Shown here: positions 46,922 through 55,169 of the stretch, in pieces | Layout of the letters: each line of letters begins with the position of its first letter | How positions within the stretch are numbered: position 1 is the first letter of the stretch | NCBI GenBank assembly: GCA_017396555.1 | Contig: JAFQLS010000013.1 | Coordinates: 42,298 to 106,297, forward strand | Length of the DNA stretch: 64,000 bases | Direction: 5' to 3' | DNA from: Lachnospiraceae bacterium | GTDB taxonomy: Bacteria; Bacillota; Clostridia; Lachnospirales; Lachnospiraceae | Position numbers and translations under genes: made by a program | Notes under the pieces: model-generated | What the model saw: only the letters and a program-made list of their open reading frames with translations | The model's database searches: none | Told to the model about the DNA's origin: nothing

Positions 46922-48406
46922 ATGAAAATTTTATCAAAAAAATTTCAAATAAAAAATAAATATATTCGCAGCATGAGATTTGTTATCAGTCTGTTACTTA
47001 TTGTTATTGGTATTTTTCCAATCGTTATTGTGAATTACATTCAGATTGATTCTATGAGAGATAAAATGGTTAGCCAGAAAACAGATAGAATTATGTCACA
47101 GTGTAATATGCTTGGAAATAAGATTGTTAGTGAAGGCTATATGGAAAATACAAGTGTGGAATTAGTTAATGCCGAATTAGCACAATTTGCTTCTATGTAT
47201 AATGGAAGAATATTAATAGTAGATAAGAATTTTAGAATAATACAGGATACATATTCTATGGATGTTAATAAGATGTGTATTTCCAGCAGTGTTATTAGAA
47301 GTTCACAGGGAGAATTAGTTAGCAAATATGATGACGCTCAGCAGTACATAGAGATAGCAATGCCATTAAAATTCGATAAGGAAGTTATTGGAACATTGCT
47401 TGTTTCGTTTTCTACAGCAGATATAGAAGATGCGTTATCAAGTGTACAATACAGAGTTGGAATTGTAGATTTAATTATAATGGTTATTATTGTCGCAGGA
47501 GCGATTTTTATAGCAAAACTCATGGTTAAGCCTTTTGTTGAATTACAACAGTCTATTGAAGATATCAGTGATGGATATTTAGATAAGAAGATTCAGGTTA
47601 AGGGTTATACAGAGACTATGCAAATAGGCGAAGCATTTAACCAGATGCTTGCTCAGATTAAAAAGGTTGATGATTCGAGACAGGAATTTGTTTCTAATGT
47701 CTCACATGAATTGAAGACACCTATGACTTCAATAAAAGTTCTTGCAGATTCACTGATTATGCAGGAAGATGTTCCGGCAGAATTATACAGAGAGTTTATG
47801 AGTGATATTGTTGAGGAAATAGATAGAGAAAATGATATTATTTCGGACTTACTTACTCTGGTTAAAATGGATAAAAAATCTGCTGATCTTAATATTACAG
47901 AGGTTAATATTAATGAAATGGTAGAATTAATACTTAAGAGACTTAGACCTATTGCGGCAAATAAGAATATTGAACTTGTAATAGAAAGCTTTAGACCTAT
48001 AATAGCTCAGGTTGATGAAGTCAAGCTTACAAGTGCTATAACTAATCTTGTTGAAAATGCTATCAAATATAATGTTTTAGATGGATGGGTACATGTTTCA
48101 CTTAATGCTGACCATAAATATTTTTATGTAAAGGTAGAGGACTCGGGAATTGGTATTCCGGAGGAATCGCAGGAAATGATTTTTGATAGATTTTATCGTG
48201 TTGATAAAACAAGGTCAAGAGAAACCGGTGGAACAGGACTTGGACTTGCAATTACGAAGAACATTATTCTTATGCATAGAGGTGCAGTTAAGGTATATAG
48301 TAAAGAAAATGAAGGAACAACATTTACTGTTAGAATTCCTTTGAATTATGTTAAGGTTGTCAAAATATCAAGAAGTAGTGTAGAGAGGAAGAAAAATGGT
48401 AAGTAA
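46922..48406 (+). CDS. Sensor histidine kinase
   Basis: The 494-residue kinase has two membrane helices (about 18-40 and 180-200) flanking an extracellular sensor of about 140 residues. A HAMP domain, a HisKA dimerisation domain with His262 (SNVSHELKTPMTS), and an ATPase domain (NLVENAIKYN, DSGIGIPEE, GGTGLGLAI) follow. Domain order is of the WalK/PhoR type, without a PAS domain. Its stop overlaps the start of the GerMN lipoprotein by 11 bases. Confidence 0.94.
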   Translation: MKILSKKFQIKNKYIRSMRFVISLLLIVIGIFPIVIVNYIQIDSMRDKMVSQKTDRIMSQCNMLGNKIVSEGYMENTSVELVNAELAQFASMYNGRILIVDKNFRIIQDTYSMDVNKMCISSSVIRSSQGELVSKYDDAQQYIEIAMPLKFDKEVIGTLLVSFSTADIEDALSSVQYRVGIVDLIIMVIIVAGAIFIAKLMVKPFVELQQSIEDISDGYLDKKIQVKGYTETMQIGEAFNQMLAQIKKVDDSRQEFVSNVSHELKTPMTSIKVLADSLIMQEDVPAELYREFMSDIVEEIDRENDIISDLLTLVKMDKKSADLNITEVNINEMVELILKRLRPIAANKNIELVIESFRPIIAQVDEVKLTSAITNLVENAIKYNVLDGWVHVSLNADHKYFYVKVEDSGIGIPEESQEMIFDRFYRVDKTRSRETGGTGLGLAITKNIILMHRGAVKVYSKENEGTTFTVRIPLNYVKVVKISRSSVERKKNGK

Positions 48407-49346
48407 AAGTAAAAGATTAACTGCATTACTTGTGAGCTTATTGCTTGTGGCAGGTGTTTCATCTGTTTTTACCGGCTGTAAATCCTCAGATGGTGAAGTT
48501 AAGAAGGATTATCAGCTCTATTATATTAATTCTGCTAGAGATAGTTTGAAAACTGTGAAATATAATGCAAAAAAAACCGATAAGGTAGAATTGGCAAATG
48601 AATTGATGAATGCAATAAATGAAACATCAAGCAAAATTAATATGATTAATGCTATTCCAAGTAATGTAGAGGTTGTAGGCTGGAATGTTGATGATTCTGT
48701 TATGTATATTAATTTTGATAGTGAATATCTTGAGATGGACAGGTCAAATGAGATATTGTGCAGAGCAGCTTTAGTTTTGACATTTACACAGATTACGGGA
48801 ATTGAATATGTTCATATAAGTGTTGAGGGTGAGCCTATAAAGGATAGCTTTGGAAAGAATGTAGGAAATATGAAATCTGCAGATTTTATAGATAATTCGG
48901 GTTCATCCATTAAGTCTTATGAAAAGAGAAAAGCAGAGATTTATTTTGCAAGTGAAGGCGGAACAGGTCTTGAAGCAGTAACAGTAGAAACTCTTTCAGC
49001 AGTTACGGATTCTATGGAAATGTTTATTCTTGAACAGTTAAAAAAAGGAACTTCTGATAAAAATGCAAGAAGCACTATTCCGTCCGGTGTGAAAATAAAT
49101 GGCGTGAATACCAAGGACGGTGTGTGTTATGTTGATTTTAGTGAAGAGTTTTTAAGTGCCGTTCCTAATATTACACCAGAGGTTGAATTGTATTCAATTG
49201 TAAATTCTTTATGTGAATTGCCACACGTTAATAAGGTTCAAATAACTATTAACGGTACTAATGATAAGAAGTTTCGTGATAAAATTTCTTTAGAGAAATT
49301 ATTTGAAAGAAATTTGGATATTGTAAAATCAAATAACAAGAAATAA
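48396..49346 (+). CDS. GerMN-domain lipoprotein
   Basis: The 316-residue lipoprotein (lipobox VFTGC, Cys about 28) has two GerMN domains, the first near residues 40-150 and the second near 185-305 (IPSGVKINGVNTKDGVCYVDFSEEF). GerM of Bacillus acts in sporulation and germination. Homologues next to two-component systems may monitor the cell wall or modulate the kinase. The 11-base overlap with the kinase gene supports a functional link. The role here is inference. Confidence 0.85.
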   Translation: MVSKSKRLTALLVSLLLVAGVSSVFTGCKSSDGEVKKDYQLYYINSARDSLKTVKYNAKKTDKVELANELMNAINETSSKINMINAIPSNVEVVGWNVDDSVMYINFDSEYLEMDRSNEILCRAALVLTFTQITGIEYVHISVEGEPIKDSFGKNVGNMKSADFIDNSGSSIKSYEKRKAEIYFASEGGTGLEAVTVETLSAVTDSMEMFILEQLKKGTSDKNARSTIPSGVKINGVNTKDGVCYVDFSEEFLSAVPNITPEVELYSIVNSLCELPHVNKVQITINGTNDKKFRDKISLEKLFERNLDIVKSNNKK

Positions 49347-49365
49347 TAGAATAGGAGAGGTAGTT

Positions 49366-51600
49366 ATTAAAAGACCATTATTATTTATAATTGTGTCTTT
49401 TGTATTGGGAGAATTTGCGGCTACCTATGTTGATATAGGCATCGAAAGCTTTATTTTGGTGCCTTTTTTTGTTGTATTATTGTGTATGATAGCTGTTAAA
49501 TTGAAACGATTTAGGAGTGTTTGTATATATGCTTTTTTAGGAGTATTTATATTTGTTATATCATTTTTAAATACTAAAGAGTATAGTATTTCTGTTAATG
49601 AGTGGGAAAAGAAGAAAGAAAATAGTAGGGTAATTATTTCCGGATATGTAGATGATATCATAGAAAAGGAAAATGTTATATATATTTATGTAGACGATAT
49701 ATTTATACAGGCAGATTATGATGTTTATTGTGATTTGTATGTGGGAAATTATATTGAAGTTAAGGGTATTGTTAAACATTTTGAAATAGCACACAACGAG
49801 GGAAATTTTGATGCAAAATCATATTATAATTCTATGGGATTTACTAAGAAGATAGAGGCTGTAGATATAAAAATTGTAGATGATAAGAGAGATAGATTAA
49901 GGGAGTTGGTGGGTTGGTTAAAAATGAAATATATTGCTGCTACATATGAAATTTGGGATAGTGATACAGCACCGATTATATGTGCAATTACGGTTGGAAA
50001 TAAAGATAATCTCAGTGATGAGGTTAAAGAGGAATACAGGGTTATAGGTATTTCACATATTTTAGCTATATCGGGACTTCATTTGTCCATAATTGGTATG
50101 GGTATTTTTAAGTTATTAAGGAAAAGGTTCAGGTACTTGATGTCGGGAGCAATATCAATAATAGCAATTTTTTTGTTTGGGGTGTGTATTGGAGATTCGG
50201 CATCTATTAAAAGAGCAACAATTATGTTTGTAATGCATATTATTGCTATGATTTTGGGAAGAACTTATGACATCATATCTGCTACATCATTTTCAGCACT
50301 TGTTTTGTTGTGGGATTGTCCTTGTATAATTTATAATTCAGGTTTTTTGATGTCTTTTGGTGCGATAATTGCTATTTGTGTCATTGGCAATATAATTGAA
50401 AAACCTAATATTTTATCTGTTACTGGATTTATACAGTGCATTACACTACCATTGACGATGATGTTTTTTTATGAGGTTCCATTGTATAGTTTGATTGTTA
50501 ATTTACTGGTTATTCCTACAGTAGGTATTTTAGTTGTATCAGGTTTGCTATCAGGAATTCTAGGTATGTTTTCTCTTGGAATAGGTAGCTTTATATCAGG
50601 AATAGGTAAACTGATTTTGTGGTTGTATGAGAAATTGTATGATATTGTTAGTTCTTTTCCTTGTAATAATATTGTTACAGGTAAGCCACAATTATGGTTG
50701 ATGGTTATTTTTTATGTTTTTATCATAGGAGTTATGTTCATTGTATATTGGAAAAAAAGTCAGTTATATATGCTGCTTATAATTCCAATTGTTCTATTGT
50801 TTTTGTATGGAAATAAGGATAAAGCTTTTTATATTTCTTTTTTAGATGTGGGGCAGGGAGATTGCATTTTAATTCATAATGAAGATTCTTCAGTATATAT
50901 GATAGATGCAGGCAGTAGTGATGTAGGGAGTTTGTATAAGTATAGAATAGAATCAACTCTTAAAGCAAAGGGAATAGAAAAAATTGATGGTTTTATTGTT
51001 ACACATGCAGACACTGACCATATTAGCGCAGTTAAGGATATAATTGAGGATGGTGTACTCAATAAGCTGTATTTGCCGTCTCTTAACAGTAAAGACGAAA
51101 AGTATTTAGAACTTGTTAATTTTGCAAGTGAACATAATGTGGAGGTTAAGTATCTTTATGCAGGAATGAAGTTAGAAGATGGTGGTATGGAATTGAGGTG
51201 TTTATATCCTTTTATAAATAGTGAATCTATGGATGTTAATGAATTGTCTACGGTTATTAAGGTGGAATATGATGATACAAGTATATTATGTATGGGAGAT
51301 TTAGGGACAGAGGGCGAGAATAAACTGATTTCAAGATATTCTGAAGCTGAACTTAAGTGTGATATATTAAAAGTTGGACATCACGGCTCCAAGAATTCAA
51401 GCTGCATTGACTTTTTGAGAATAGTATCTCCTTGTGTATCAGTAATATCATGTGGAGAAGACAATTCATACGGACATCCACATTTGGAAACATTGGAGAG
51501 GTTAAAAGGAGTTAGTAGTAAGATTATGATGACTAAGGATTATGGGGAGGTAAGAATGAAAGTGGACGAGAGAAGTATATATATTGCTGAGTCATACTAA
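49366..51600 (+). CDS. comEC: ComEC/Rec2 DNA-uptake channel, probable ATT start
   Basis: ComEC carries single-stranded DNA across the membrane. The 744-residue protein has an N-terminal OB-like domain, a Competence membrane domain (from about residue 215, with ILAISGLHLSIIGMG), and a C-terminal metallo-beta-lactamase domain (LDVGQGDCILI, THADTDHISA, VGHHGSKNSS). ATT 49366 stands five bases after GGAGAGG and gives the family-typical beginning (M)KRPLLFIIVSFVLGE. The first standard start, GTG 49393, lies inside the first membrane helix and has no SD. The stop codon lies in the first unit of the 53-bp repeat array. Confidence 0.9.
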   Translation: MKRPLLFIIVSFVLGEFAATYVDIGIESFILVPFFVVLLCMIAVKLKRFRSVCIYAFLGVFIFVISFLNTKEYSISVNEWEKKKENSRVIISGYVDDIIEKENVIYIYVDDIFIQADYDVYCDLYVGNYIEVKGIVKHFEIAHNEGNFDAKSYYNSMGFTKKIEAVDIKIVDDKRDRLRELVGWLKMKYIAATYEIWDSDTAPIICAITVGNKDNLSDEVKEEYRVIGISHILAISGLHLSIIGMGIFKLLRKRFRYLMSGAISIIAIFLFGVCIGDSASIKRATIMFVMHIIAMILGRTYDIISATSFSALVLLWDCPCIIYNSGFLMSFGAIIAICVIGNIIEKPNILSVTGFIQCITLPLTMMFFYEVPLYSLIVNLLVIPTVGILVVSGLLSGILGMFSLGIGSFISGIGKLILWLYEKLYDIVSSFPCNNIVTGKPQLWLMVIFYVFIIGVMFIVYWKKSQLYMLLIIPIVLLFLYGNKDKAFYISFLDVGQGDCILIHNEDSSVYMIDAGSSDVGSLYKYRIESTLKAKGIEKIDGFIVTHADTDHISAVKDIIEDGVLNKLYLPSLNSKDEKYLELVNFASEHNVEVKYLYAGMKLEDGGMELRCLYPFINSESMDVNELSTVIKVEYDDTSILCMGDLGTEGENKLISRYSEAELKCDILKVGHHGSKNSSCIDFLRIVSPCVSVISCGEDNSYGHPHLETLERLKGVSSKIMMTKDYGEVRMKVDERSIYIAESY

Positions 51601-51891
51601 ATACAGTGAAAATTAGAAAAGTATGATGCTAATGATATGTTATGTCATACTAAATTCGCAAAATAACAATAAAGTATGATGTGGTTAATTTGGGTTGTCA
51701 TTCCTAATTAATTAAATATTAAAAAAGTATGACTGGAATATTTGTTAGATTCATACTAAATAGAATAAAAAAAGAAAAGGTATGGTCTATGTATTAAGCA
51801 ATGTCATACTAAATAAAGAAAATAGTGGAACCGTATGATATAAACGATATTTTATGTCATACTAAAATAAGAAAGAGAGGAAAAAGTATGA
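51592..51891. repeat. Tandem repeat with exact 53-base period
   Basis: The block TCATACTAAAT recurs at 51592, 51645, 51698 (degenerate), 51751, 51804 and 51857. The block AAGTATGA recurs with its agtatga part at 51620, 51673, 51726, 51779, 51832 and 51885. Both have a strict 53-base step. The bases between are AT-rich and variable. The two blocks are complementary, so each AGTATGA can pair with the next TCATACT as a 7-bp stem with an 18-base loop. The first unit contains the comEC stop codon and the last provides the SD and ATG of the following remnant. Confidence 0.85.
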
Positions 51892-52189
51892 AAGGATTAA
51901 AGAATAAATACCATACAAATATGAATGTGCTAAAATTTTAAAAGGAAATATAAAGATTCATCCGGATTTTACAATTTTAAAGATGCCTGAAAGAAAAGAG
52001 GTGTATTTAGAGCATTTAGGAATGATGGATGATTCGAAATATGTAGAAAGTGCTATGGATAGAATAAAGAACTATGAGGAAAATGGAATATATCTGGGCA
52101 AGGAACTCTATATCACATATGAAACAAGTAGAAGACCATTAAATACAAAGGTATTAGATGACTTTTTGAAGAATGTGTTTATAGAATAA
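51888..52189 (+). pseudogene. Frameshifted, 5'-truncated fragment of an HPDF...EHLG family protein
   Basis: ATG 51888 has a GAGAGG SD but its frame stops after 17 codons. A second frame, open from 51908 to the stop at 52189, reads IPYKYECAKILKGNIKIHPD, then EVYLEHLGMMDD and YETSRRPLN. This resembles the C-terminal half of a protein family I know from Lachnospiraceae genomes, with PDF and ExH elements suggesting a PD-(D/E)XK-like fold. A one-base change near 51905-51911 would join the frames (NK-IPYKYE). The N-terminal domain is missing. I judge it a decayed fragment; nuclease function is speculative. Confidence 0.6.
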
Positions 52190-52258
52190 ATTCAACATTG
52201 ATAAAATTTGTAATATGGCTTATGATTAAGTTAAAATAGAAAATTAACGGAGGCAAAA

Positions 52259-52831
52259 ATGAAAAGTAAATTAAAGATTAAGTTTAATGCCCCAGTGGTA
52301 CTAATACTCGTAACAGTAAGTTTTGTTGCTACTTTGCTTAATTATATTACGTTTGGAGTGTCGGGAAGACTTCTGTTTATGACCTATCATTCGTCACTTT
52401 TATCGCCACTTACATGGATAAGGGCATTTACACATATTTTTGGACATGCGGATTGGTCACATCTGGTTGGAAATATGAGCTACATATTATTGTTGGGTCC
52501 ATTGCTTGAGGAAAAATATTCTTCAAAGACCTTAGCTGAGGTTGCCGCAATTACAGCGGTGGTAACAAGTATAATTAACTACATATTTTTTCCTAATATT
52601 GCATTATGCGGAGCTAGTGGAGTGGTATTTGCATTTATTTTACTGTCGTCATTTACAAGCTTCAAGGATGGGGAAATACCAATAACATTTATTATGGTGG
52701 CAATATTTTATATAGGTCAACAAATATTTGAAGGCATAACAGTTGATGATAATATTTCAAATATGGCTCACATAGTTGGAGGTATTATTGGTGGAATTAT
52801 AGGATATGGATTTAATAGAAAAAAAGAATAA
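52259..52831 (+). CDS. Rhomboid family intramembrane serine protease
   Basis: The 190-residue, six-helix protein has the catalytic serine in GASGVVFAF (about residue 122) and the catalytic histidine in NMAHIVGG (about residue 172). The first-loop HIFGHADWSHLVGNM segment is also present. It should cut membrane proteins within the bilayer. Substrates are unknown. Start ATG 52259 follows GGAGG. It is expressed alone between repeats and a terminator. Confidence 0.92.
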   Translation: MKSKLKIKFNAPVVLILVTVSFVATLLNYITFGVSGRLLFMTYHSSLLSPLTWIRAFTHIFGHADWSHLVGNMSYILLLGPLLEEKYSSKTLAEVAAITAVVTSIINYIFFPNIALCGASGVVFAFILLSSFTSFKDGEIPITFIMVAIFYIGQQIFEGITVDDNISNMAHIVGGIIGGIIGYGFNRKKE

Positions 52832-52837
52832 ATTAAT

Positions 52838-52865
52838 AGGCTGGTGATATTCCAGCCTTGTTTTA
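52838..52865 (+). terminator. Terminator after the rhomboid gene
   Basis: AGGCTGG and CCAGCCT form a 7-bp GC-rich stem with a 7-base loop, followed by TGTTTTA. Confidence 0.75.
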
Positions 52866-53008
52866 TGTGTTGATTAAATTCTTTATATAAAACTCAAAAT
52901 TGCAAATATTGCTTCTAAAATTACAGGAAGTAAAAACATAGAACGAATAAGAAAAATTTTCCGTAAATTGAAAAACGTATATGATATTTGTTTCTAAATA
53001 ATCAGCAA

Positions 53009-53037
53009 TTGAGAAAGATGTTTATTTGTGATAATAT
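53009..53037 (+). promoter_or_regulatory. Promoter of the ybaK-holA pair
   Basis: TTGAGA (53009-53014), 17 bases and TAATAT (53032-53037) precede the YbaK-like start by about 37 bases. The rest of the gap 52832-53073 shows only the terminator. Confidence 0.55.
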
Positions 53038-53073
53038 AAATGTGTATGTAATAAGAAAGGCAGGAAAAATAAT

Positions 53074-53544
53074 ATGGCTATAGAAAAGGTTAAAGAATAT
53101 TTTAAACAATATGGTATAGAAGATAAAATACAGGAATTTGATGTATCGAGTGCAACTGTTGAGCTTGCGGCAGAGGCACTTTCCTGTGAACCTTGCAGAA
53201 TTGCTAAGACATTATCATTTATGGTTGATGGAAAGGCAATATTAATAGTTGCAGCCGGTGACGCAAAGATTGATAATCCAAAATACAAAGCACAATTTAG
53301 TACTAAAGCAAAAATGCTTACACCTGATGAGGCTGTTGAATTAATTGGGCACGCTGTTGGTGGAGTGTGTCCGTTTGGTATAAATGACGGAGTTATTGTA
53401 TATCTTGATGAATCCCTTAAGAGATTCGAAACAGTATTTCCTGCATGCGGCAGCAGTAACAGTGCAATAGAGCTTACTATTGAAGAATTAGAAAAATATT
53501 CTAATTATACAGAGTGGATTGATGTATGTAAAGGCTGGAGTTAA
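53074..53544 (+). CDS. YbaK/EbsC family aminoacyl-tRNA deacylase
   Basis: The 156-residue protein belongs to the YbaK/INS domain family that hydrolyses mischarged tRNA such as Cys-tRNA-Pro or Ala-tRNA-Pro. Visible family features are EALSCEPCRIAKTLSFMVDG, with the substrate-contacting Lys, and IGHAVGGVCPFG. It lacks a fused synthetase. It lies eight bases upstream of holA. The exact tRNA preference cannot be told. Confidence 0.9.
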   Translation: MAIEKVKEYFKQYGIEDKIQEFDVSSATVELAAEALSCEPCRIAKTLSFMVDGKAILIVAAGDAKIDNPKYKAQFSTKAKMLTPDEAVELIGHAVGGVCPFGINDGVIVYLDESLKRFETVFPACGSSNSAIELTIEELEKYSNYTEWIDVCKGWS

Positions 53545-53552
53545 TTAAATAT

Positions 53553-54530
53553 ATGGAAAACGTTAAGAAACACATAAAAGAGCAACAATTTAATAATATA
53601 TATCTTATTTGTGGTGAAGAAGAGTATTTGAAAAGAAATATCAAAAAAAATCTTTCGGAAGCTATAGTTTCGGCTGATGACAATATGAACAGAAGCTACT
53701 ACGAGGGAAAGAACATTAACTTCAAAGAAGTTATAGATTTGTGTGAAACTATGCCATTTTTCTCGGATAGAAGACTTGTTCTGTTTGAAAACACAGGATG
53801 CTTTGAAAAAGCCTGTGACGAACTGCTTGAATATCTTCCTGAACTCACAACATCAACTTATCTTGTGTTTGTTGAAGAAAAAGTAGATAAGAGAAGTAAG
53901 CTGTTTAAACTGGTTAAAAGTAATGGTTATGTGTGTGAATGTAATCATCTAAACAATGATTCGCTTATGAAATGGATATTAACCAGGATTGGCAAGGAAA
54001 ATAAGAAAATTACAAGAGATACGATGAACTATATCATAAATAGTCTTGGAAATGATTTGGAGAAAATTTCCTGCGAGATAGAAAAGCTTTTATGTTACAC
54101 TCTTAATAAGGATGTGATAGAGATAGCTGATGTTGATGCAGTATGTATTCCTGAAATAACAGGAAAGATATTTGAAATGATTGATGCTATGGGTAATAAA
54201 AATAAAGAAAAAGCATTGGAATTATATTATGATTTGTTGTCTCAAAAAGAACCGCCGATGAGAATATTATTTATGCTTTCAAGACAGTTTAATATAATGC
54301 TTCAGGTAAAGGAATTATCGGATAAACGTATGAGTAAAAAGGAAATAGAAGAAAAGCTTAATATGAAAGGCTTTGTAATATCAAAGATACAAGGGCAACT
54401 CAAGAATTTCACGCATAAATCTATTAGAGAAGCATTGGAAAAAGCTATTGAATTAGAGGAAGCAATTAAGAATGGTAACATGAATGAAAAAGTAGCAGTA
54501 GAACTGCTACTCACAGAGTTTAGTTGTTAA
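53553..54530 (+). CDS. holA: DNA polymerase III subunit delta
   Basis: HolA opens the sliding clamp within the clamp loader. The 325-residue protein has the clamp-interacting N-terminal region (YLICGEEEYLKRNIKKNL), the MPFFSDRRLVLFE segment typical of Firmicute delta, and a C-terminal collar domain. It lies in the conserved order comEC, holA, rpsT, gpr seen in Firmicutes, here with the rhomboid and ybaK genes inserted. Confidence 0.93.
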   Translation: MENVKKHIKEQQFNNIYLICGEEEYLKRNIKKNLSEAIVSADDNMNRSYYEGKNINFKEVIDLCETMPFFSDRRLVLFENTGCFEKACDELLEYLPELTTSTYLVFVEEKVDKRSKLFKLVKSNGYVCECNHLNNDSLMKWILTRIGKENKKITRDTMNYIINSLGNDLEKISCEIEKLLCYTLNKDVIEIADVDAVCIPEITGKIFEMIDAMGNKNKEKALELYYDLLSQKEPPMRILFMLSRQFNIMLQVKELSDKRMSKKEIEEKLNMKGFVISKIQGQLKNFTHKSIREALEKAIELEEAIKNGNMNEKVAVELLLTEFSC

Positions 54531-54545
54531 TTTAAAAGAAGAACA

Positions 54546-54597
54546 AAGCGGACAAGTCTGCTTCAAAATGCGTTTCTGCGCATCCTAGCGGAGCGTT
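54546..54597. repeat. Cluster of small GC-rich hairpins after holA, possible dispersed element
   Basis: AAGCGGA/TCTGCTT and ATGCG/CGCAT hairpins lie side by side, followed by AGCGGAGCG and a T-run. The local GC content is well above the surroundings. It looks like a REP-like dispersed element or a compound terminator; one copy only is visible in this window. Confidence 0.4.
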
Positions 54598-54598
54598 T

Positions 54599-54642
54599 TT
54601 ATGTTATAGGAAATTCTGTTAGAGAACTTTCCTATAACATAA
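54599..54642. terminator. Long hairpin between holA and rpsT
   Basis: TTATGTTATAGGAAA and TTTCCTATAACATAA form a perfect 15-bp stem, extended inward by TTCT/AGAA, with an A/T tract after it. Confidence 0.75.
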
Positions 54643-54681
54643 AAAAATGTCAGGCAATGGGTTAGTTGCCTGACATTTTTT
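54642..54681. terminator. Bidirectional terminator of rpsT and holA
   Basis: AAAAAATGTCAGGCAA and TTGCCTGACATTTTTT form a perfect 16-bp stem with an 8-base loop and A/T runs built into both sides. It lies just after the rpsT stop. Confidence 0.9.
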
Positions 54682-54694
54682 ATGTCTAATTTTA

Positions 54695-54958
54695 TTAAGC
54701 CATTTTGTTAACTGCAGCAGCTAAACGAGAAACCTTTCTAGCAGCTGTATTCTTGTGGAATACACCCTTAGATGTAGCTTTATCGATTGCTGAAGTTGCA
54801 GCTGTTAATGCAGCTGTTGCAGCAGCCTTATCACCTGAAGCGATAGCAGCGTCAACCTTCTTGATAGCTGTTTTAACTGCAGACTTGATTGATTTATTTC
54901 TTTCTGTTCTAATTCTTGCAACTGAAATTCTCTTCTTTGCTGATTTAATATTTGCCAT
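54695..54958 (-). CDS. rpsT: 30S ribosomal protein S20
   Basis: S20 binds 16S rRNA early in 30S assembly. The 87-residue, Lys/Ala-rich protein begins [11 protein letters not shown] and has the family's [15 protein letters not shown] end. I chose ATG 54958, preceded by GAGGTG, over an in-frame GTG at 54973. Base and codon choice indicate high expression. A leader of about 120 bases precedes it. Confidence 0.97.
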   Translation of the reverse strand: MANIKSAKKRISVARIRTERNKSIKSAVKTAIKKVDAAIASGDKAAATAALTAATSAIDKATSKGVFHKNTAARKVSRLAAAVNKMA

Positions 54959-55006
54959 TATGGGCACCTCCAAATAATAACTGTTTTATTTCATAAAGTA
55001 TCCAGT

Positions 55007-55031
55007 GATTTCTTTGAGAGAGTAAGAAATC
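55007..55031 (-). promoter_or_regulatory. Hairpin in the rpsT leader
   Basis: GATTTCTT and AAGAAATC form an 8-bp stem in the untranslated leader, about 50 bases before the start. It could be an S20 autoregulatory element, but I recognise no known leader class. Confidence 0.35.
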
Positions 55032-55092
55032 AACCATGTAAACTGTTCACGTATTATCGACGCGGACGTGTCTAACGCAAACACACTAGGAT

Positions 55093-55121
55093 ATTTTATA
55101 TTATTAGGGGAATAATGTCAA
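55093..55121 (-). promoter_or_regulatory. rpsT promoter
   Basis: On the minus strand TTGACA (55116-55121), 17 bases and TAAAAT (55093-55098) form a near-consensus promoter. Confidence 0.75.
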
Positions 55122-55169
55122 TATAAAAAATTATATTTTATTTAAATCTTATTAAGGAAGGGATAGGGA

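Noticed and set aside
51592-51920. CRISPR array
   Set aside because: The step is regular, but the conserved blocks are only about 8-11 bases and degenerate, the bases between are AT-rich and not spacer-like, and there are no cas genes.
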